Assembly (NCBI RefSeq): GCF_000294655.1
Contig: NZ_CAHP01000014.1
Span: forward strand, 285,781-349,780
Reading direction: 5' to 3'
DNA length: 64,000 nucleotides
DNA from: Magnetospirillum molischianum DSM 120
GTDB lineage: Bacteria; Pseudomonadota; Alphaproteobacteria; Rhodospirillales; Magnetospirillaceae
Part shown: one piece after another, positions 36,874 to 46,020 of the stretch
Layout of the letters: each line of letters begins with the position of its first letter
Position numbering within the stretch: the stretch's first letter is position 1
The notes under the pieces: model-generated
Databases searched by the model: none
What the model saw: only the letters and a program-made list of their open reading frames with translations
Told to the model about the DNA's origin: nothing
Made by a program: the position numbers and the translations under genes

Positions 36874-38700
36874 CTAAAACGGAAACAGCCACGGCACCAG
36901 CCCGACGCTGACCCCCATCACCAGGACGGTGAACGGCACCCCGACGCGGACGAAATCGCGGAAGGTATAGCGGCCCGGCCCCATCACCAGCGTGTTGACC
37001 GGCGAGGACACCGGGGTCATGAAGGCAGCCGAGGCAGCCAGGGCGACCACCATCGCGAAGGGATAGGGCGACGCCCCCAGGTCGCTTGCGGCGGCCAGGG
37101 CCACCGGGGCCATCAGAACGGCGGTCGCGGTATTGGAGATGAACAGCCCCAACCCGGCGGTCACGACGAACAGACCGGCCAGCACCGCGTGGGGGTTGGT
37201 CCGCCCGACGCTATCAAGCAACAATCCGGCGGCAAGTTCGACCCCTCCGGTCCGTTGTAACGCCAGCGCGAACGGCAACATGCCGACGATCAGCACCAGG
37301 CTTTGCCAATGGATCGAGCGATAAGCGGCATTGAAATCAATGCAGCGGAACAGCCCCAGCAGCAGACAGCCGAACAGCGCCGCCTGGACGTTGGGAACAA
37401 CCCCGCCGACCATCAGAACGACGACAACCGCCAGAACCGCCAGGGCATAAGGCGTGCGCGCCGCCGCCGGCATCACCGCATCGACCTCGATCGGCAGCGG
37501 CAGCAGGAACAAATCCTGGCTTTCGCCCTGTAACCGGCGGATCGCCTTCCAGGGACCGATCAGCAGCAGGGTATCGCCCAACCCCAAATGACGGTCGAGC
37601 ACACTGCCCTTATGCGGGGTCCCTCCCCGCTTCAGCCCAATGACATGCAGCCCATAGGTGGTGCGAAACCGGGCCTCGACCACGGTCTTGCCGATCAGTG
37701 TCGAGGTCTGCGGCACCATCACCTCGGCCATGCCGATGGTCTGGCGGCGATCGGCCAAGGACTGGTCGCCCAGCGGCAACCGCTCCAGGTGATATCGGCG
37801 GGCCACCGCGTCGATGTCGATCGTCGGCGCGAACAGGTCGAGATGAAGCACATCGCCGTCATTCAGAACCGTGGCGGCGGTGGCGGCAACAAACCGTTCG
37901 CCGATCCGACTCGACCGCTCGATGGCGACGATGTTGACCCCCGAGGTGGCGCGCATATCCAACCCCTCCAACCGCCGCCCGACCAGCGGTGATCCGGGTC
38001 TCACCCGCAATCGGTACTCCCGCTCGGCCAGATCGTATTGCGCGACCCAATCGGCCAGACGCGGACGCCCCGAGGGCACCGCCACCGGATGGCGCGCGGA
38101 CAGCCAGCGGCGGGCGACCATCATGTAAAGGATGGCAAGCCCGAGAATCGGCAGGCCGAAGGGGGTGAAATCAAAAAAGCCGAACCCCTCGAACCCGTGG
38201 CGGATCAGTTCGGCGTGTACCACCAGATTCGGCGGCGTCGCCACCAAGGTGGTCATGCCGCTGACCAACGCCGCGACACTGAGCGGCATCATCAGCTGGC
38301 CGGGGGAGGTCCCGGCGCTCCGCGCCATCCGCAGCACCACCGGAATAAAGATCGCCACCACACCGGTCGAACTCATCACCGAGCCGATCCCGGCGACAAT
38401 CACCATCAGCAACACAAGCAGCCGCGTCTCATCGCCTCTGGCGCGGCGGACCAGGGCATCCCCCAGCCGTTGGGCGACGCCGGTTCTCACCAGCCCTTCG
38501 CCGATCACGAACAAGGCGGCGATTAGGATCACGTTCGGGTCGGCAAACCCAGCCAGCGCCTCGGTCACGCTGATGATCCCGGTCAGGGGCAAGGCGACCA
38601 TGATCATCACCGCCACCGCGTCCATGCGCGGGCGGTTGAGCGCGAACATCACAATCGCGGCGGCAAGAAAGGCAAGAACGATGGCAAGGTCGGTGGTCAT
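36874..38700 (-). CDS. SLC13-type anion permease with two RCK-C (TrkA-C) domains
   Basis: A 608-aa transporter. N-terminal membrane half (VMIMVALPLTGIISVTEALAGFADPNVILIAALFVIGEGL; VMSSTGVVAIFIPVVLR). Two soluble TrkA-C modules lie at about residues 205-285 (REYRLRVRPGSPLVGRRLEGL...) and 300-380 (VMVPQTSTLIGKTVVEARFR...). A C-terminal membrane half follows, with ISNTATAVLMAPVALAAAS and AFMTPVSSPVNTLVMGPG. This is the DASS layout seen in putative sulfate or dicarboxylate carriers. It is the only clear cargo between the tRNA-Gly repeats, and its codon use looks like the host's. Confidence 0.88.
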   Translation of the reverse strand: MTTDLAIVLAFLAAAIVMFALNRPRMDAVAVMIMVALPLTGIISVTEALAGFADPNVILIAALFVIGEGLVRTGVAQRLGDALVRRARGDETRLLVLLMVIVAGIGSVMSSTGVVAIFIPVVLRMARSAGTSPGQLMMPLSVAALVSGMTTLVATPPNLVVHAELIRHGFEGFGFFDFTPFGLPILGLAILYMMVARRWLSARHPVAVPSGRPRLADWVAQYDLAEREYRLRVRPGSPLVGRRLEGLDMRATSGVNIVAIERSSRIGERFVAATAATVLNDGDVLHLDLFAPTIDIDAVARRYHLERLPLGDQSLADRRQTIGMAEVMVPQTSTLIGKTVVEARFRTTYGLHVIGLKRGGTPHKGSVLDRHLGLGDTLLLIGPWKAIRRLQGESQDLFLLPLPIEVDAVMPAAARTPYALAVLAVVVVLMVGGVVPNVQAALFGCLLLGLFRCIDFNAAYRSIHWQSLVLIVGMLPFALALQRTGGVELAAGLLLDSVGRTNPHAVLAGLFVVTAGLGLFISNTATAVLMAPVALAAASDLGASPYPFAMVVALAASAAFMTPVSSPVNTLVMGPGRYTFRDFVRVGVPFTVLVMGVSVGLVPWLFPF

Positions 38701-39060
38701 GGCGGCGGGCGCGCTCCGGAGGGGGGGGACGGGGCTTCTCGTCTGGACGGATACCCGCCAGGATCATCCCCCCCTAATACAACAGACCGCCACCACCGCC
38801 CCCTATGACAAGAGGGATGCCCCATTGGTTAGGGCATCCCTTCCCCTCGCCCGCCGACACATCCAGCCCACACATGAACCAAGATGACTCGTCCGTTCAA
38901 AAGGGGGACCTCGGTGCGGCTGAGGAACGGGGGAATCATGGGACGATTTGGGACACTTCCTATGAAAAGCACCGCAATCCCACGCAAGCCGCGTGCGAGC
39001 ACATATACCTGATATAATGCGATATTTTCATCTGGCGCAGCGAGCAAGCCACCCCAAAAC
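38701..39060. other. Non-coding right part of the tRNA-Gly element
   Basis: About 360 bases upstream of the SLC13 gene without a supportable gene. It should hold the SLC13 promoter and, near 38939, the right heptamer pair. Short open frames on both strands show no family features. The stretch 38990-39050 is AT-richer than its surroundings. Confidence 0.5.
38939..38955 (+). other. Paired heptamers, right end of the element
   Basis: TGGGACG at 38939 and TGGGACA at 38949, again 10 bp apart and in the same orientation as the left pair. It lies 105 bp inside the right repeat. See the left pair at 36676. Confidence 0.45.
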
Positions 39061-39110
39061 AGCTTCCCAAGCTTACGACGAGGGTTCGATTCCCTTCACC
39101 CGCTCCAAGC
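39061..39110 (+). repeat. Direct repeat copy 2 (attR-like): 3' fragment of tRNA-Gly
   Basis: Exact copy of 36600-36649. It contains the last 47 nt of tRNA-Gly including CCA but lacks the acceptor 5' strand and D-arm, so it is not a functional tRNA gene. Confidence 0.9.
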
Positions 39111-39190
39111 TTTCTCGAGAATATCAGTGGTTCACCCCTCCTGGCGATCAGGCGGCATCGTCTTTTTTCGGATTCGCAGCGCTCCGATAA

Positions 39191-39225
39191 CGCCAAAGAG
39201 GAAGAGATATCCCCCCTCTTTGGCG
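39191..39225 (-). terminator. Hairpin after chemotaxis operon 2
   Basis: CGCCAAAGAGG (39191-39201) and CCTCTTTGGCG (39215-39225) are perfect 11-bp arms with a 13-nt loop, 6 bp beyond the parA-like stop (39232). On the minus strand it is followed by a weak T-containing stretch. The likely transcription end of the operon. Confidence 0.65.
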
Positions 39226-39231
39226 GTCAGA

Positions 39232-40344
39232 TCAGTGCGTCATTCGACCCAGGAACTCGACTAGGGCTTCGATCGCCATTCCCGCGACAAAAGCAGCGGT
39301 CAGAGCAATAAACTGGTTGAGGGTTAGAACCCGCCACTTCGCCCGTTTTGGCGCGGCAACCGCAACCGAGGCCGCTTGCGACATCCGCTCGCCAGTGGTC
39401 CGGGGCCGCGCTTCGGCCAGTCCTGACGCGATGGCGGAACGGTTCAGAAGGTCAGCATGGATCGTCGCACGCCATTCGCGCAAACGCTCCAGCGCCGCGT
39501 CCCGGCTCGCCGCTTCGGGCAGATGAACCCAATGACGATTCTGCCGCACCAGCAGGGCAAGCATCTCGCGGGTCGCATCGACATAGCCCAGACCCGCAGG
39601 GCCGTCAGGGTCAAGCACGGTCACCGGCAACCCCAGTTGCGCCGCCTCGGCGACCTTGATCTGAGCGGGAATCTCGACACCCAGAACCTGATCGCCGAAT
39701 TCGGCGCGGATGACACGGGTGACGTCAGCCCCGGTCGGATCGGCCTCGGTCATCGTCAGCAGGATACCGGCAACACCTAACTGATAATTGACCGTCTCAC
39801 GAACGCGGCAGATCTCGTACCAAGTGTTAACCAACCCGTCATGGGCGAAAGGATCGGGATGGACCGGCATCAGCACCGCTGTCGCCGAAGCCAATGCGGT
39901 CGAGGTGGCGGCTGCCAACGAGGGGGGGCAATCGACGACAACGATATCGACGCCGGTTCCGGCCAGACGGGCTTCGAGCAATCCGCGCCGTCGTCCCGAA
40001 GGAGTCAGCAGATGGTCGTTGTCGCGTAAGCTCTGGGTCGCAGGCAACAGCCACAACCCCTCATAGACGGTATCGAGGGCGACATCGGCGACGTCAGCCC
40101 GTCCGGTAATGACTTCGAAAGCCCCTTCGGCGGGCAGAGGTGCGACACCGAAGCTGGCTGTGGCGTTGCCCTGAGTGTCGAGGTCAACCAACAGAACCCG
40201 ATAGCCGAATGCGGTCAGGCTGACGGCCAGATTACAGGCGGTCGTGGTTTTCGCCACGCCACCCTTTTGATTGAAGACGGCGACCATCACCGGCGGAAGC
40301 GGTGGAGTGGAAGCAGCGGCAGGGGTGGATTCGGTCTCGTCCAT
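39232..40344 (-). CDS. ParA/MinD-type ATPase with C-terminal membrane helix, chemotaxis operon 2
   Basis: 370 aa. A deviant Walker A, NQKGGVAKTTTACNLA (about residues 24-40; Ala replaces the usual Gly before Lys), then LLVDLDTQGNAT and VVDCPPSLAAATSTAL. The last 35 residues after a basic linker (KRAKWR) form one hydrophobic helix (about 344-366), which normal ParA/ParC lacks. ParC and PpfA are ParA homologues that place chemotaxis arrays in the cell; the position at the end of a che operon suggests that job here. The membrane tail would tie it to the inner membrane. It starts where the 173-aa gene ends. Confidence 0.85.
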   Translation of the reverse strand: MDETESTPAAASTPPLPPVMVAVFNQKGGVAKTTTACNLAVSLTAFGYRVLLVDLDTQGNATASFGVAPLPAEGAFEVITGRADVADVALDTVYEGLWLLPATQSLRDNDHLLTPSGRRRGLLEARLAGTGVDIVVVDCPPSLAAATSTALASATAVLMPVHPDPFAHDGLVNTWYEICRVRETVNYQLGVAGILLTMTEADPTGADVTRVIRAEFGDQVLGVEIPAQIKVAEAAQLGLPVTVLDPDGPAGLGYVDATREMLALLVRQNRHWVHLPEAASRDAALERLREWRATIHADLLNRSAIASGLAEARPRTTGERMSQAASVAVAAPKRAKWRVLTLNQFIALTAAFVAGMAIEALVEFLGRMTH

Positions 40345-40865
40345 CAGAAAAACAGTTCTTCGTCACAGGTTTCAGCCGGGGCGGGATTGCGCGGCCCAGG
40401 GTCGCGGCCGTCCAGAGCAGCGGCGAAGCGCCGCCGCCAGTCGGAGAGGGAAACACATTCACTCAATTGCCGACTCCAGGTTTCAAGCACGACATCAATC
40501 GGCGGCAAAGGCGGGTGGCGTTGCGTTTCTTCCACCAACTCGGCTTCGAGTCGCCGGAACGTCTCCAACACCGAGGCCACTTGCTCCAGACCCTGGCGGG
40601 AGCGATCGGCGGATTGTAGGCGCTGGATCACGGTAAAGGTCTCCGCCTGAAGCCGGTCTGGATCGGACGTGGCAACAGCATTCCTCATCTGTCCCAACAC
40701 GGCGGCGGCACCATCGGTCGAATTCTCGAACTCCTCGCCGGTGGCGATCGCTTCTGCGGCAAGGAAAGAGAAAGCACGCTGCTGCAACTCGGAAAATGCC
40801 TGCCAACGAGCCAGCAGGCCGAGAAGCGCCGCCTTGTCCTCCACGGCATCCACGGATGTGTTCAT
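40344..40865 (-). CDS. Helical chemotaxis-operon protein with CheZ/CheT-like signature
   Basis: 173 aa, almost entirely helical by pattern. Residues 80-96 read IQRLQSADRSRQGLEQV: Asp87 and Gln91 have the D-x-x-x-Q spacing of the catalytic pair of CheZ and of the alphaproteobacterial CheT phosphatases. The surrounding L-Q-x-x-D-x-x-x-Q-x-L-x-x-V pattern is like CheZ-type helices. The C-terminus ends CDEELFF, an acidic-aromatic tail comparable in kind to the CheY-binding tail of CheZ. A CheY-P phosphatase is therefore my preferred reading; this is inference. It lies between cheB (63 bp) and the parA-like gene. Confidence 0.6.
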   Translation of the reverse strand: MNTSVDAVEDKAALLGLLARWQAFSELQQRAFSFLAAEAIATGEEFENSTDGAAAVLGQMRNAVATSDPDRLQAETFTVIQRLQSADRSRQGLEQVASVLETFRRLEAELVEETQRHPPLPPIDVVLETWSRQLSECVSLSDWRRRFAAALDGRDPGPRNPAPAETCDEELFF

Positions 40866-40928
40866 CGACCGGCCCCCCTTACGCGCCGATACGCTGTCTC
40901 CACACTGTGGCCTAAGTGCGGCATTGCA

Positions 40929-41981
40929 TCAATCATCGCCTTGAGCCCGGCATAGCCGCAAAATTTCCTCGGCGATGCGCGACAGCGGCAATTCACGCTG
41001 GGTTGCCCCAACCTCGCGGGCCGCCTTAGGCATACCATAGACGACACACGACGATTCGTCTTCGCCCAGAGTATCTGCGCCAGCCTCACGCATTGCCAGC
41101 AATCCGTCCGCCCCGTCGCGCCCCATCCCCGTCAGAATGACGCCAACCGCCTTGGCAGCGCAAGACTGCGCCACCGAATGGAATAGAGCATCGACGCTGG
41201 GCTTATGCCCAGTGACCAGAGGTCCGTCCTGCACGTGAGTCACCAGAGCCGCTCCCGAACGGCGTACCCGTAGATGGCGGTCGCCGGGAGCGATATAGAC
41301 ATGACCAGCCAGAATGCGTTCGGCATCGACGGCTTCCTTGACCCGAACCGCCGACAACCCGTTCAGACGCTCGGCGAAGCTGGCGGAAAAACGCGGTGGG
41401 ATGTGCTGGGCGATTACCACCGGAGGCGCGTCGGCGGGCAAGGCGACGATGATATCCCGCAATGCCTCGACCCCGCCGGTCGAGGAGCCGATCGCGACCA
41501 GCCGATCGCTGGAACGGTAAATCTGGGTCACCGGCAACCGAGCCGACGACCGGGTCGAGGCATCGCGCGGCGGACGCAACTTGGCCATCGCGGCGGCCTT
41601 GATCTTCTCGATCAGTTCGGCCCGATAAGCGTTCAACCCGCCCGCCATGGCGTCGGCGGGCTTACAAAACACATCGACCGCCCCCAACTCCAGCGCCCGC
41701 AGGGTGACAGCGGCCCCCTGCCCGGTCAGCGACGATACCATCACCACCGGCATTGGCCGCAACGACATCACCCGTTCCAGAAACGCCAGCCCATCCATTC
41801 CCGGCATCTCGACATCGAGGGTCATCACGTCTGGATTCAGAGTCTTGATCTTTTCCCGTGCGACCAAAGGATCGGGCGCAGTGCCAACCACCTCAATTCC
41901 GGGATCGGACCCCAGGATCGACGACAGCATCTGTCGCATCAGGGCGGAATCATCGACGATAAGAACGCGGATACGGGCCAT
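40929..41981 (-). CDS. cheB: CheB methylesterase, operon 2
   Basis: A 350-aa protein. Receiver domain with Asp10/Asp11 and phospho-acceptor Asp56 (TLDVEMPGMDG), linker at about 120-155, then the methylesterase domain with Ser167 (GSSTGG), His193 (AQHIPPRF) and Asp289 (GMGRDGADG). It removes methyl groups from, and deamidates, MCPs. It follows cheD by 9 bp. The linker is long and basic. Confidence 0.95.
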   Translation of the reverse strand: MARIRVLIVDDSALMRQMLSSILGSDPGIEVVGTAPDPLVAREKIKTLNPDVMTLDVEMPGMDGLAFLERVMSLRPMPVVMVSSLTGQGAAVTLRALELGAVDVFCKPADAMAGGLNAYRAELIEKIKAAAMAKLRPPRDASTRSSARLPVTQIYRSSDRLVAIGSSTGGVEALRDIIVALPADAPPVVIAQHIPPRFSASFAERLNGLSAVRVKEAVDAERILAGHVYIAPGDRHLRVRRSGAALVTHVQDGPLVTGHKPSVDALFHSVAQSCAAKAVGVILTGMGRDGADGLLAMREAGADTLGEDESSCVVYGMPKAAREVGATQRELPLSRIAEEILRLCRAQGDD

Positions 41982-41990
41982 AGGACAATC

Positions 41991-42626
41991 TCACGTAAAC
42001 AGTTCGACGTCACCTTCAACCGGTACGTCCTTGAGTCGCGAACGATAGGACATTTCGCGGGTAATGACCGCACGCTCGACGTCTTTTTTCAGGAACAGCC
42101 GGATAACCTTGCCAAGACGGGGGAAGAAGTGGATACGACGGGGATAGGGACCGCCGAGATCCTCGGCGGCAAGGCGCAATCCTTCCTCCCCAAGATAGCG
42201 GCGAACAAAAACGGCGTTACGGTCGCCGACCGAAGCGCCGCCGCCGACCATGCCGGGGATAACGTTCCCGGCGCCGAAGACCTTGATCTCCAGCGCTTCG
42301 CGTCGCGCCCCCCGGCGTAAAAGATCGTTGATCAATTCTTCCATCGCGTGGTTGCCATAGCGCATCGCCTTATCGATCGGAGCGTACTCTGCTCCGCTGT
42401 CGGGCAACATGAAATGGTTCATCCCGCCGATTTTCATCCGGGGATCCCAGATACAGGCCGCGACGCACGATCCGAGAACGGTCACGATCATCTCTTGCCC
42501 CGCCGTCGAGACGTAATGTTCGCCGGGCAGAACCTTGACCGCCATGATCTTGAACGTGGGATCGAACCAGCGTCGGCGTTCGGCATCTTCCGCCTGGCTG
42601 CCCCAAACCTGTTCCTTCTCTTTCAT
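41991..42626 (-). CDS. cheD: CheD chemoreceptor glutamine deamidase, operon 2
   Basis: A 211-aa protein starting at the ATG at 42626, which overlaps the cheR stop by 4 bp. Catalytic Cys54 (GSCVAACIWDP) and His71 (GGMNHFMLP) have the same 17-residue spacing as in known CheD. It has an N-terminal extension of about 25 residues and a C-terminal one of about 40 compared with short CheDs. It deamidates receptor Gln and may bind a CheC-type phosphatase, though no cheC is seen. Confidence 0.93.
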   Translation of the reverse strand: MKEKEQVWGSQAEDAERRRWFDPTFKIMAVKVLPGEHYVSTAGQEMIVTVLGSCVAACIWDPRMKIGGMNHFMLPDSGAEYAPIDKAMRYGNHAMEELINDLLRRGARREALEIKVFGAGNVIPGMVGGGASVGDRNAVFVRRYLGEEGLRLAAEDLGGPYPRRIHFFPRLGKVIRLFLKKDVERAVITREMSYRSRLKDVPVEGDVELFT

Positions 42627-43474
42627 TTGCGCCTGTAAACGGTCTTGTCGGACATCTCGAAACGATCGGTCAGGCCGATCAGCGATTCGGCATGCCCAAG
42701 GTACAGCATACCACCGGGGACCAGAACATCCGCGTAACGGTTGAACAGACGATGCTGGGTCGGCTTGTCGAAATAGATCGCGACGTTGCGGCAAAAAACA
42801 ACGTCGAACAAGCCTTTCATCGGCCACGGCTCATGCAAATTCAGGCGACGGAACCGAATCAGACGGCGCAGATCGTCACTCATCTGCACCCGGTCGTGAT
42901 CGCCATGGACCCGGCGGACATACCGTTTGCGGTAGGTTTCGGGAATGGTGGCTCCCTCCTCCGCCGAATATTGCCCGGCGGCACCACGGGCCAACATGTT
43001 GGTGTCGATGTCGGTGGCAAGGATCAGCGCATCCCAACCTTCGATAGGGCGCAGGGTCTCGGCAACGATCATCGCGATGGTATAGGGCTCCTGCCCCGAG
43101 GAGCAGCCCGCCGACCAGATCCGCAGACGGGACCGGCGCGGCATTTCGCCCGCGCGGGGGATCAGTACGCGGGTCCGCAAATGCTCGAAATGATGCGGTT
43201 CGCGGAAGAACTGGGTGATGTTGGTGGTCAGCGCATTGACCAGATTCTCGATCTCGGCATGGCCATCCGGCCCCTCGATCAGATCGCAATACTCGGTAAA
43301 ACTGCGCATCCCAAGCGCCCGCAATCGCTTTACAAGACGGCCAGAGACCATCTGACGCTTGTGGTCAGTGACGACAATTCCGGTTTCACGAGTCAGAAAG
43401 GAGGCGAGATAGCGGAATTCGCGGTCGCCTAACTCGAATTCACGTCGGGGCGCGGACGATTCACCCACGGTCAT
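42623..43474 (-). CDS. cheR: CheR methyltransferase, operon 2
   Basis: A 283-aa protein from the ATG at 43474, with a GGGTGGGG ribosome site; an upstream in-frame start at 43552 would run into the MCP gene end. N-terminal helical domain (FRYLASFLTRETGIVV), NALTTNITQFFREPHHF, SAM loop RIWSAGCSSGQEPYTIAM and FDVVFCRNVAIYFD. It methylates MCP Glu residues using SAM. The adjacent MCP ends in a W-x-x-F tether expected to bind it. Confidence 0.94.
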   Translation of the reverse strand: MTVGESSAPRREFELGDREFRYLASFLTRETGIVVTDHKRQMVSGRLVKRLRALGMRSFTEYCDLIEGPDGHAEIENLVNALTTNITQFFREPHHFEHLRTRVLIPRAGEMPRRSRLRIWSAGCSSGQEPYTIAMIVAETLRPIEGWDALILATDIDTNMLARGAAGQYSAEEGATIPETYRKRYVRRVHGDHDRVQMSDDLRRLIRFRRLNLHEPWPMKGLFDVVFCRNVAIYFDKPTQHRLFNRYADVLVPGGMLYLGHAESLIGLTDRFEMSDKTVYRRK

Positions 43475-43536
43475 GTCCCCACCCCCGGCAAGGGTCCGGC
43501 TGCGGGGGCAACCGGACCCGGTGCGGGATCTTAGCG

Positions 43537-45960
43537 TCAGAACTCTGCCCAATCCTCATCCGCACCCGTCTTTGCGGACGAGGTAGCGGTGGGCTTCGGC
43601 GGTTCGGGACGAAGAGTATGAGCCTTAGCAACATGCGAAGACGCCAGTTTGCGAATCACCGGCTTGGCGGCCGCCTTAGCTGCGGACTTGACCGGAGCAC
43701 GGCTGACGACGCGAGCGGAGGCGACCGCTTCGCCCGTGTTAAAGAAGCCCATCACCTCGCCCAGATGGCGCGACTGCTCTTCCAGGGAATGAGCAGCGGC
43801 AGTGCTCTCCTCGACCAGAGCCGCGTTCTGCTGGGTCATCTCGTCCATCTGAGTGACGGCCTCGTTGACCTGATCGATACCGCTGGCCTGTTCGGCGCTG
43901 GCCGCCGCGATTTCAGCAACGATATCGGCAACCCGCTTGACCGAGCCAAGGATTTCTTCCAGCGTCCGACCCGCGCCCTTGACCAGATCGGCACCGTTGC
44001 GGACCTGGGACGAGCTTTCAGCAATCAGCCCCTTGATCTCCTTCGAAGCCTGAGCCGAGCGCTGGGCGAGATTGCGAACCTCCTGGGCCACGACGGCAAA
44101 GCCCTTGCCCGCGTCACCGGCCCGAGCCGCCTCGACAGCGGCATTCAAAGCCAACAGATTGGTCTGGAACGCAATCTCGTCGATCATGCCAACGATGTCT
44201 TCGATCTTCTGCGAGCTGGATTCGATCCGGGTCATTGCCCCGATCGCATCGGTCACCACCTGACCGCCCGAGGCCGCGACTTCACGGGCACCGGCGGCGA
44301 GTTGGTTGGCCTGCTGGGCGTTGGCCGAGTTCTGGCGAACAGTCGCGGCCAGTTCTTCCATCGAGGCGGCAGTTTCTTCCAGCGCGCTGGCCTGCTGCTC
44401 CGAGCGTTCGGACAGATCCTGGCTTCCAGCGGCGACTTCCGAGGCGGCACTGGTGATCTGGACGGCAGCTTCATTGATGTTGCTGACGACCTCGAACAAC
44501 TTGTCGGCGGTGCGATTGACATCAACCTTCAGTTGACCGAACACCCCGGCGTAATCGCCATTGATCCGCCGGGTCAGGTCACCGTCGGCGACGGCGGAAA
44601 GCACGCCCGCCACGTCCTTCAGCGCGGTTCCGGTCAAGGCGATCAGGTTGTTGACGCCTTCGCACAGATTGAGCAGGAAGCCATCTTTGCCCAAGAGATC
44701 GATACGGCGGTCGAGATCGCCCGAACTGGCGGCCTTGGCAACATCGGCCACCTCGACGACAATTGCGGCCTCGCGTTTGCGCTGGGCCTCTTCCTGAGCG
44801 CGCCGGGATTCCTCGGCGGCCTTTTGCTCGGCCTCCATCCGCAATTTGTCGATGGCGTTCTGCTTGAAGACCTCGACGGCTTTGGCCATCTGCCCGATTT
44901 CGTCGTGATTGTCCAACGCCGGAATCGTGACGGTATTGTCTCCGTTAGCCAGCCGGGTCATCGCGCCGGTCATTGCCTGAACCGGGACAGTGATGCCGCG
45001 TGCAATCACCCAGGCAAAGACGATACCGAGAAAAACCGCCAGACTCGACACGAGAAGAAGAAGGGTGATGGAGGTGGCGTTGGCCGCTTCGGTTTCTTGG
45101 GCGACCTTGATCAGACGCCGGTCTAGATCGGTCGATAATTCGTTGGCCAGGGCCGCGAAGTCGGCCGCAAGCTTGGGCATAGCGACATTGATAATGTTCT
45201 GGGCTCTGGTGCCATCGGCGACGGTGTCGTTGAAGGATTTCAGATATTGCGTAGTCAGATCGACGATGCCGCGGGTCTGCCGAACAACCTCAGGGTTCTT
45301 GGCCTTGGCAGAGAAGGCACTCAACATCTGAGACACTTTTTCGATCTGTCGGGTCGCGGTGTTGGCGCTCTCCGGGCTAGGATCGATCATATATTTAGCA
45401 GCGGCCAGACGAGATTGCGCCCATTCGGCACGCAGATCGGCCAGATCCGACGTCAATTCCGTTTCGTGAGCGGCGCGCAGAGTATCGATCAACCGGCCCA
45501 ATTCGTCAAACCCGGCCGCGCCGTTACGACTCATCACGGCGACGTTCGCATCGCGCGTGATGGTGAATTCCTTCATCTTCTCGGTCGCGACTTGATAGTC
45601 CTGAGCCAGCCGGATCATTCGAGCCGTGGTTTCACGCCGCGTTTCGGTGACGAAAACACCCTGGGCGACCTTCAGAGCCTCGATCAGCGCGATGTTGCCA
45701 TCGTGAACAGGGATGAAATCGCTCTCGTCCCCCGATTTCTCATAAGCTCGCACCAGCCGCCGTAAATTCGCGACGTCGGTCTCGATCTTCAGAATGCTCT
45801 GGGCCTGTCCGGCCAGGCGGGCATATTCGCGGCTTCGACCGACAGCTCCGTCCAAGCTCTGCCACCCGGTGACGCCCAGGACGCACAGCAGGGCCAGAAC
45901 AAGGATGAAGCCTGCGAAGATACGGCTTCCGATCTTGAAGTTGGCCATCCAGGTGATCAT
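43537..45960 (-). CDS. Methyl-accepting chemotaxis protein, operon 2
   Basis: An 807-aa protein. TM1 at about residues 12-32, a helical periplasmic sensor of roughly 270 residues, TM2 at about 302-325, then HAMP and a coiled region with a further HAMP-like repeat ([22 protein letters not shown]). Signalling tip [43 protein letters not shown]. After a basic Ala/Lys-rich flexible tail it ends EDWAEF, matching the x-W-x-x-F pentapeptide that tethers CheR/CheB. GGAG precedes the ATG. Confidence 0.93.
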   Translation of the reverse strand: MITWMANFKIGSRIFAGFILVLALLCVLGVTGWQSLDGAVGRSREYARLAGQAQSILKIETDVANLRRLVRAYEKSGDESDFIPVHDGNIALIEALKVAQGVFVTETRRETTARMIRLAQDYQVATEKMKEFTITRDANVAVMSRNGAAGFDELGRLIDTLRAAHETELTSDLADLRAEWAQSRLAAAKYMIDPSPESANTATRQIEKVSQMLSAFSAKAKNPEVVRQTRGIVDLTTQYLKSFNDTVADGTRAQNIINVAMPKLAADFAALANELSTDLDRRLIKVAQETEAANATSITLLLLVSSLAVFLGIVFAWVIARGITVPVQAMTGAMTRLANGDNTVTIPALDNHDEIGQMAKAVEVFKQNAIDKLRMEAEQKAAEESRRAQEEAQRKREAAIVVEVADVAKAASSGDLDRRIDLLGKDGFLLNLCEGVNNLIALTGTALKDVAGVLSAVADGDLTRRINGDYAGVFGQLKVDVNRTADKLFEVVSNINEAAVQITSAASEVAAGSQDLSERSEQQASALEETAASMEELAATVRQNSANAQQANQLAAGAREVAASGGQVVTDAIGAMTRIESSSQKIEDIVGMIDEIAFQTNLLALNAAVEAARAGDAGKGFAVVAQEVRNLAQRSAQASKEIKGLIAESSSQVRNGADLVKGAGRTLEEILGSVKRVADIVAEIAAASAEQASGIDQVNEAVTQMDEMTQQNAALVEESTAAAHSLEEQSRHLGEVMGFFNTGEAVASARVVSRAPVKSAAKAAAKPVIRKLASSHVAKAHTLRPEPPKPTATSSAKTGADEDWAEF

Positions 45961-46020
45961 CGCTCACTCCATTATCTGGTCGCATCGGGCGCGGCCGGTC
46001 GTGATTGGTCGGGCGGAGGA

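Larger units (their letters stand above)
36600..39110. mobile_element. Putative small integrative element (or remnant) at tRNA-Gly
   Basis: A perfect 50-bp direct repeat bounds the segment: 36600-36649, the 3' part of the intact tRNA-Gly plus 3 nt, and 39061-39110. This is the attL/attR pattern left by tRNA-targeting integrases. Inside is one clear gene, an SLC13 transporter, and paired TGGGAC heptamers near both ends. No integrase, relaxase or replication gene is visible, so the element is either decayed or mobilised in trans. Span about 2.46 kb repeat to repeat. Confidence 0.6.

Noticed and set aside
39061-39107. Second tRNA-Gly gene
   Set aside because: Only the 3' 47 nt are present; no acceptor 5' strand or D-arm precedes it.
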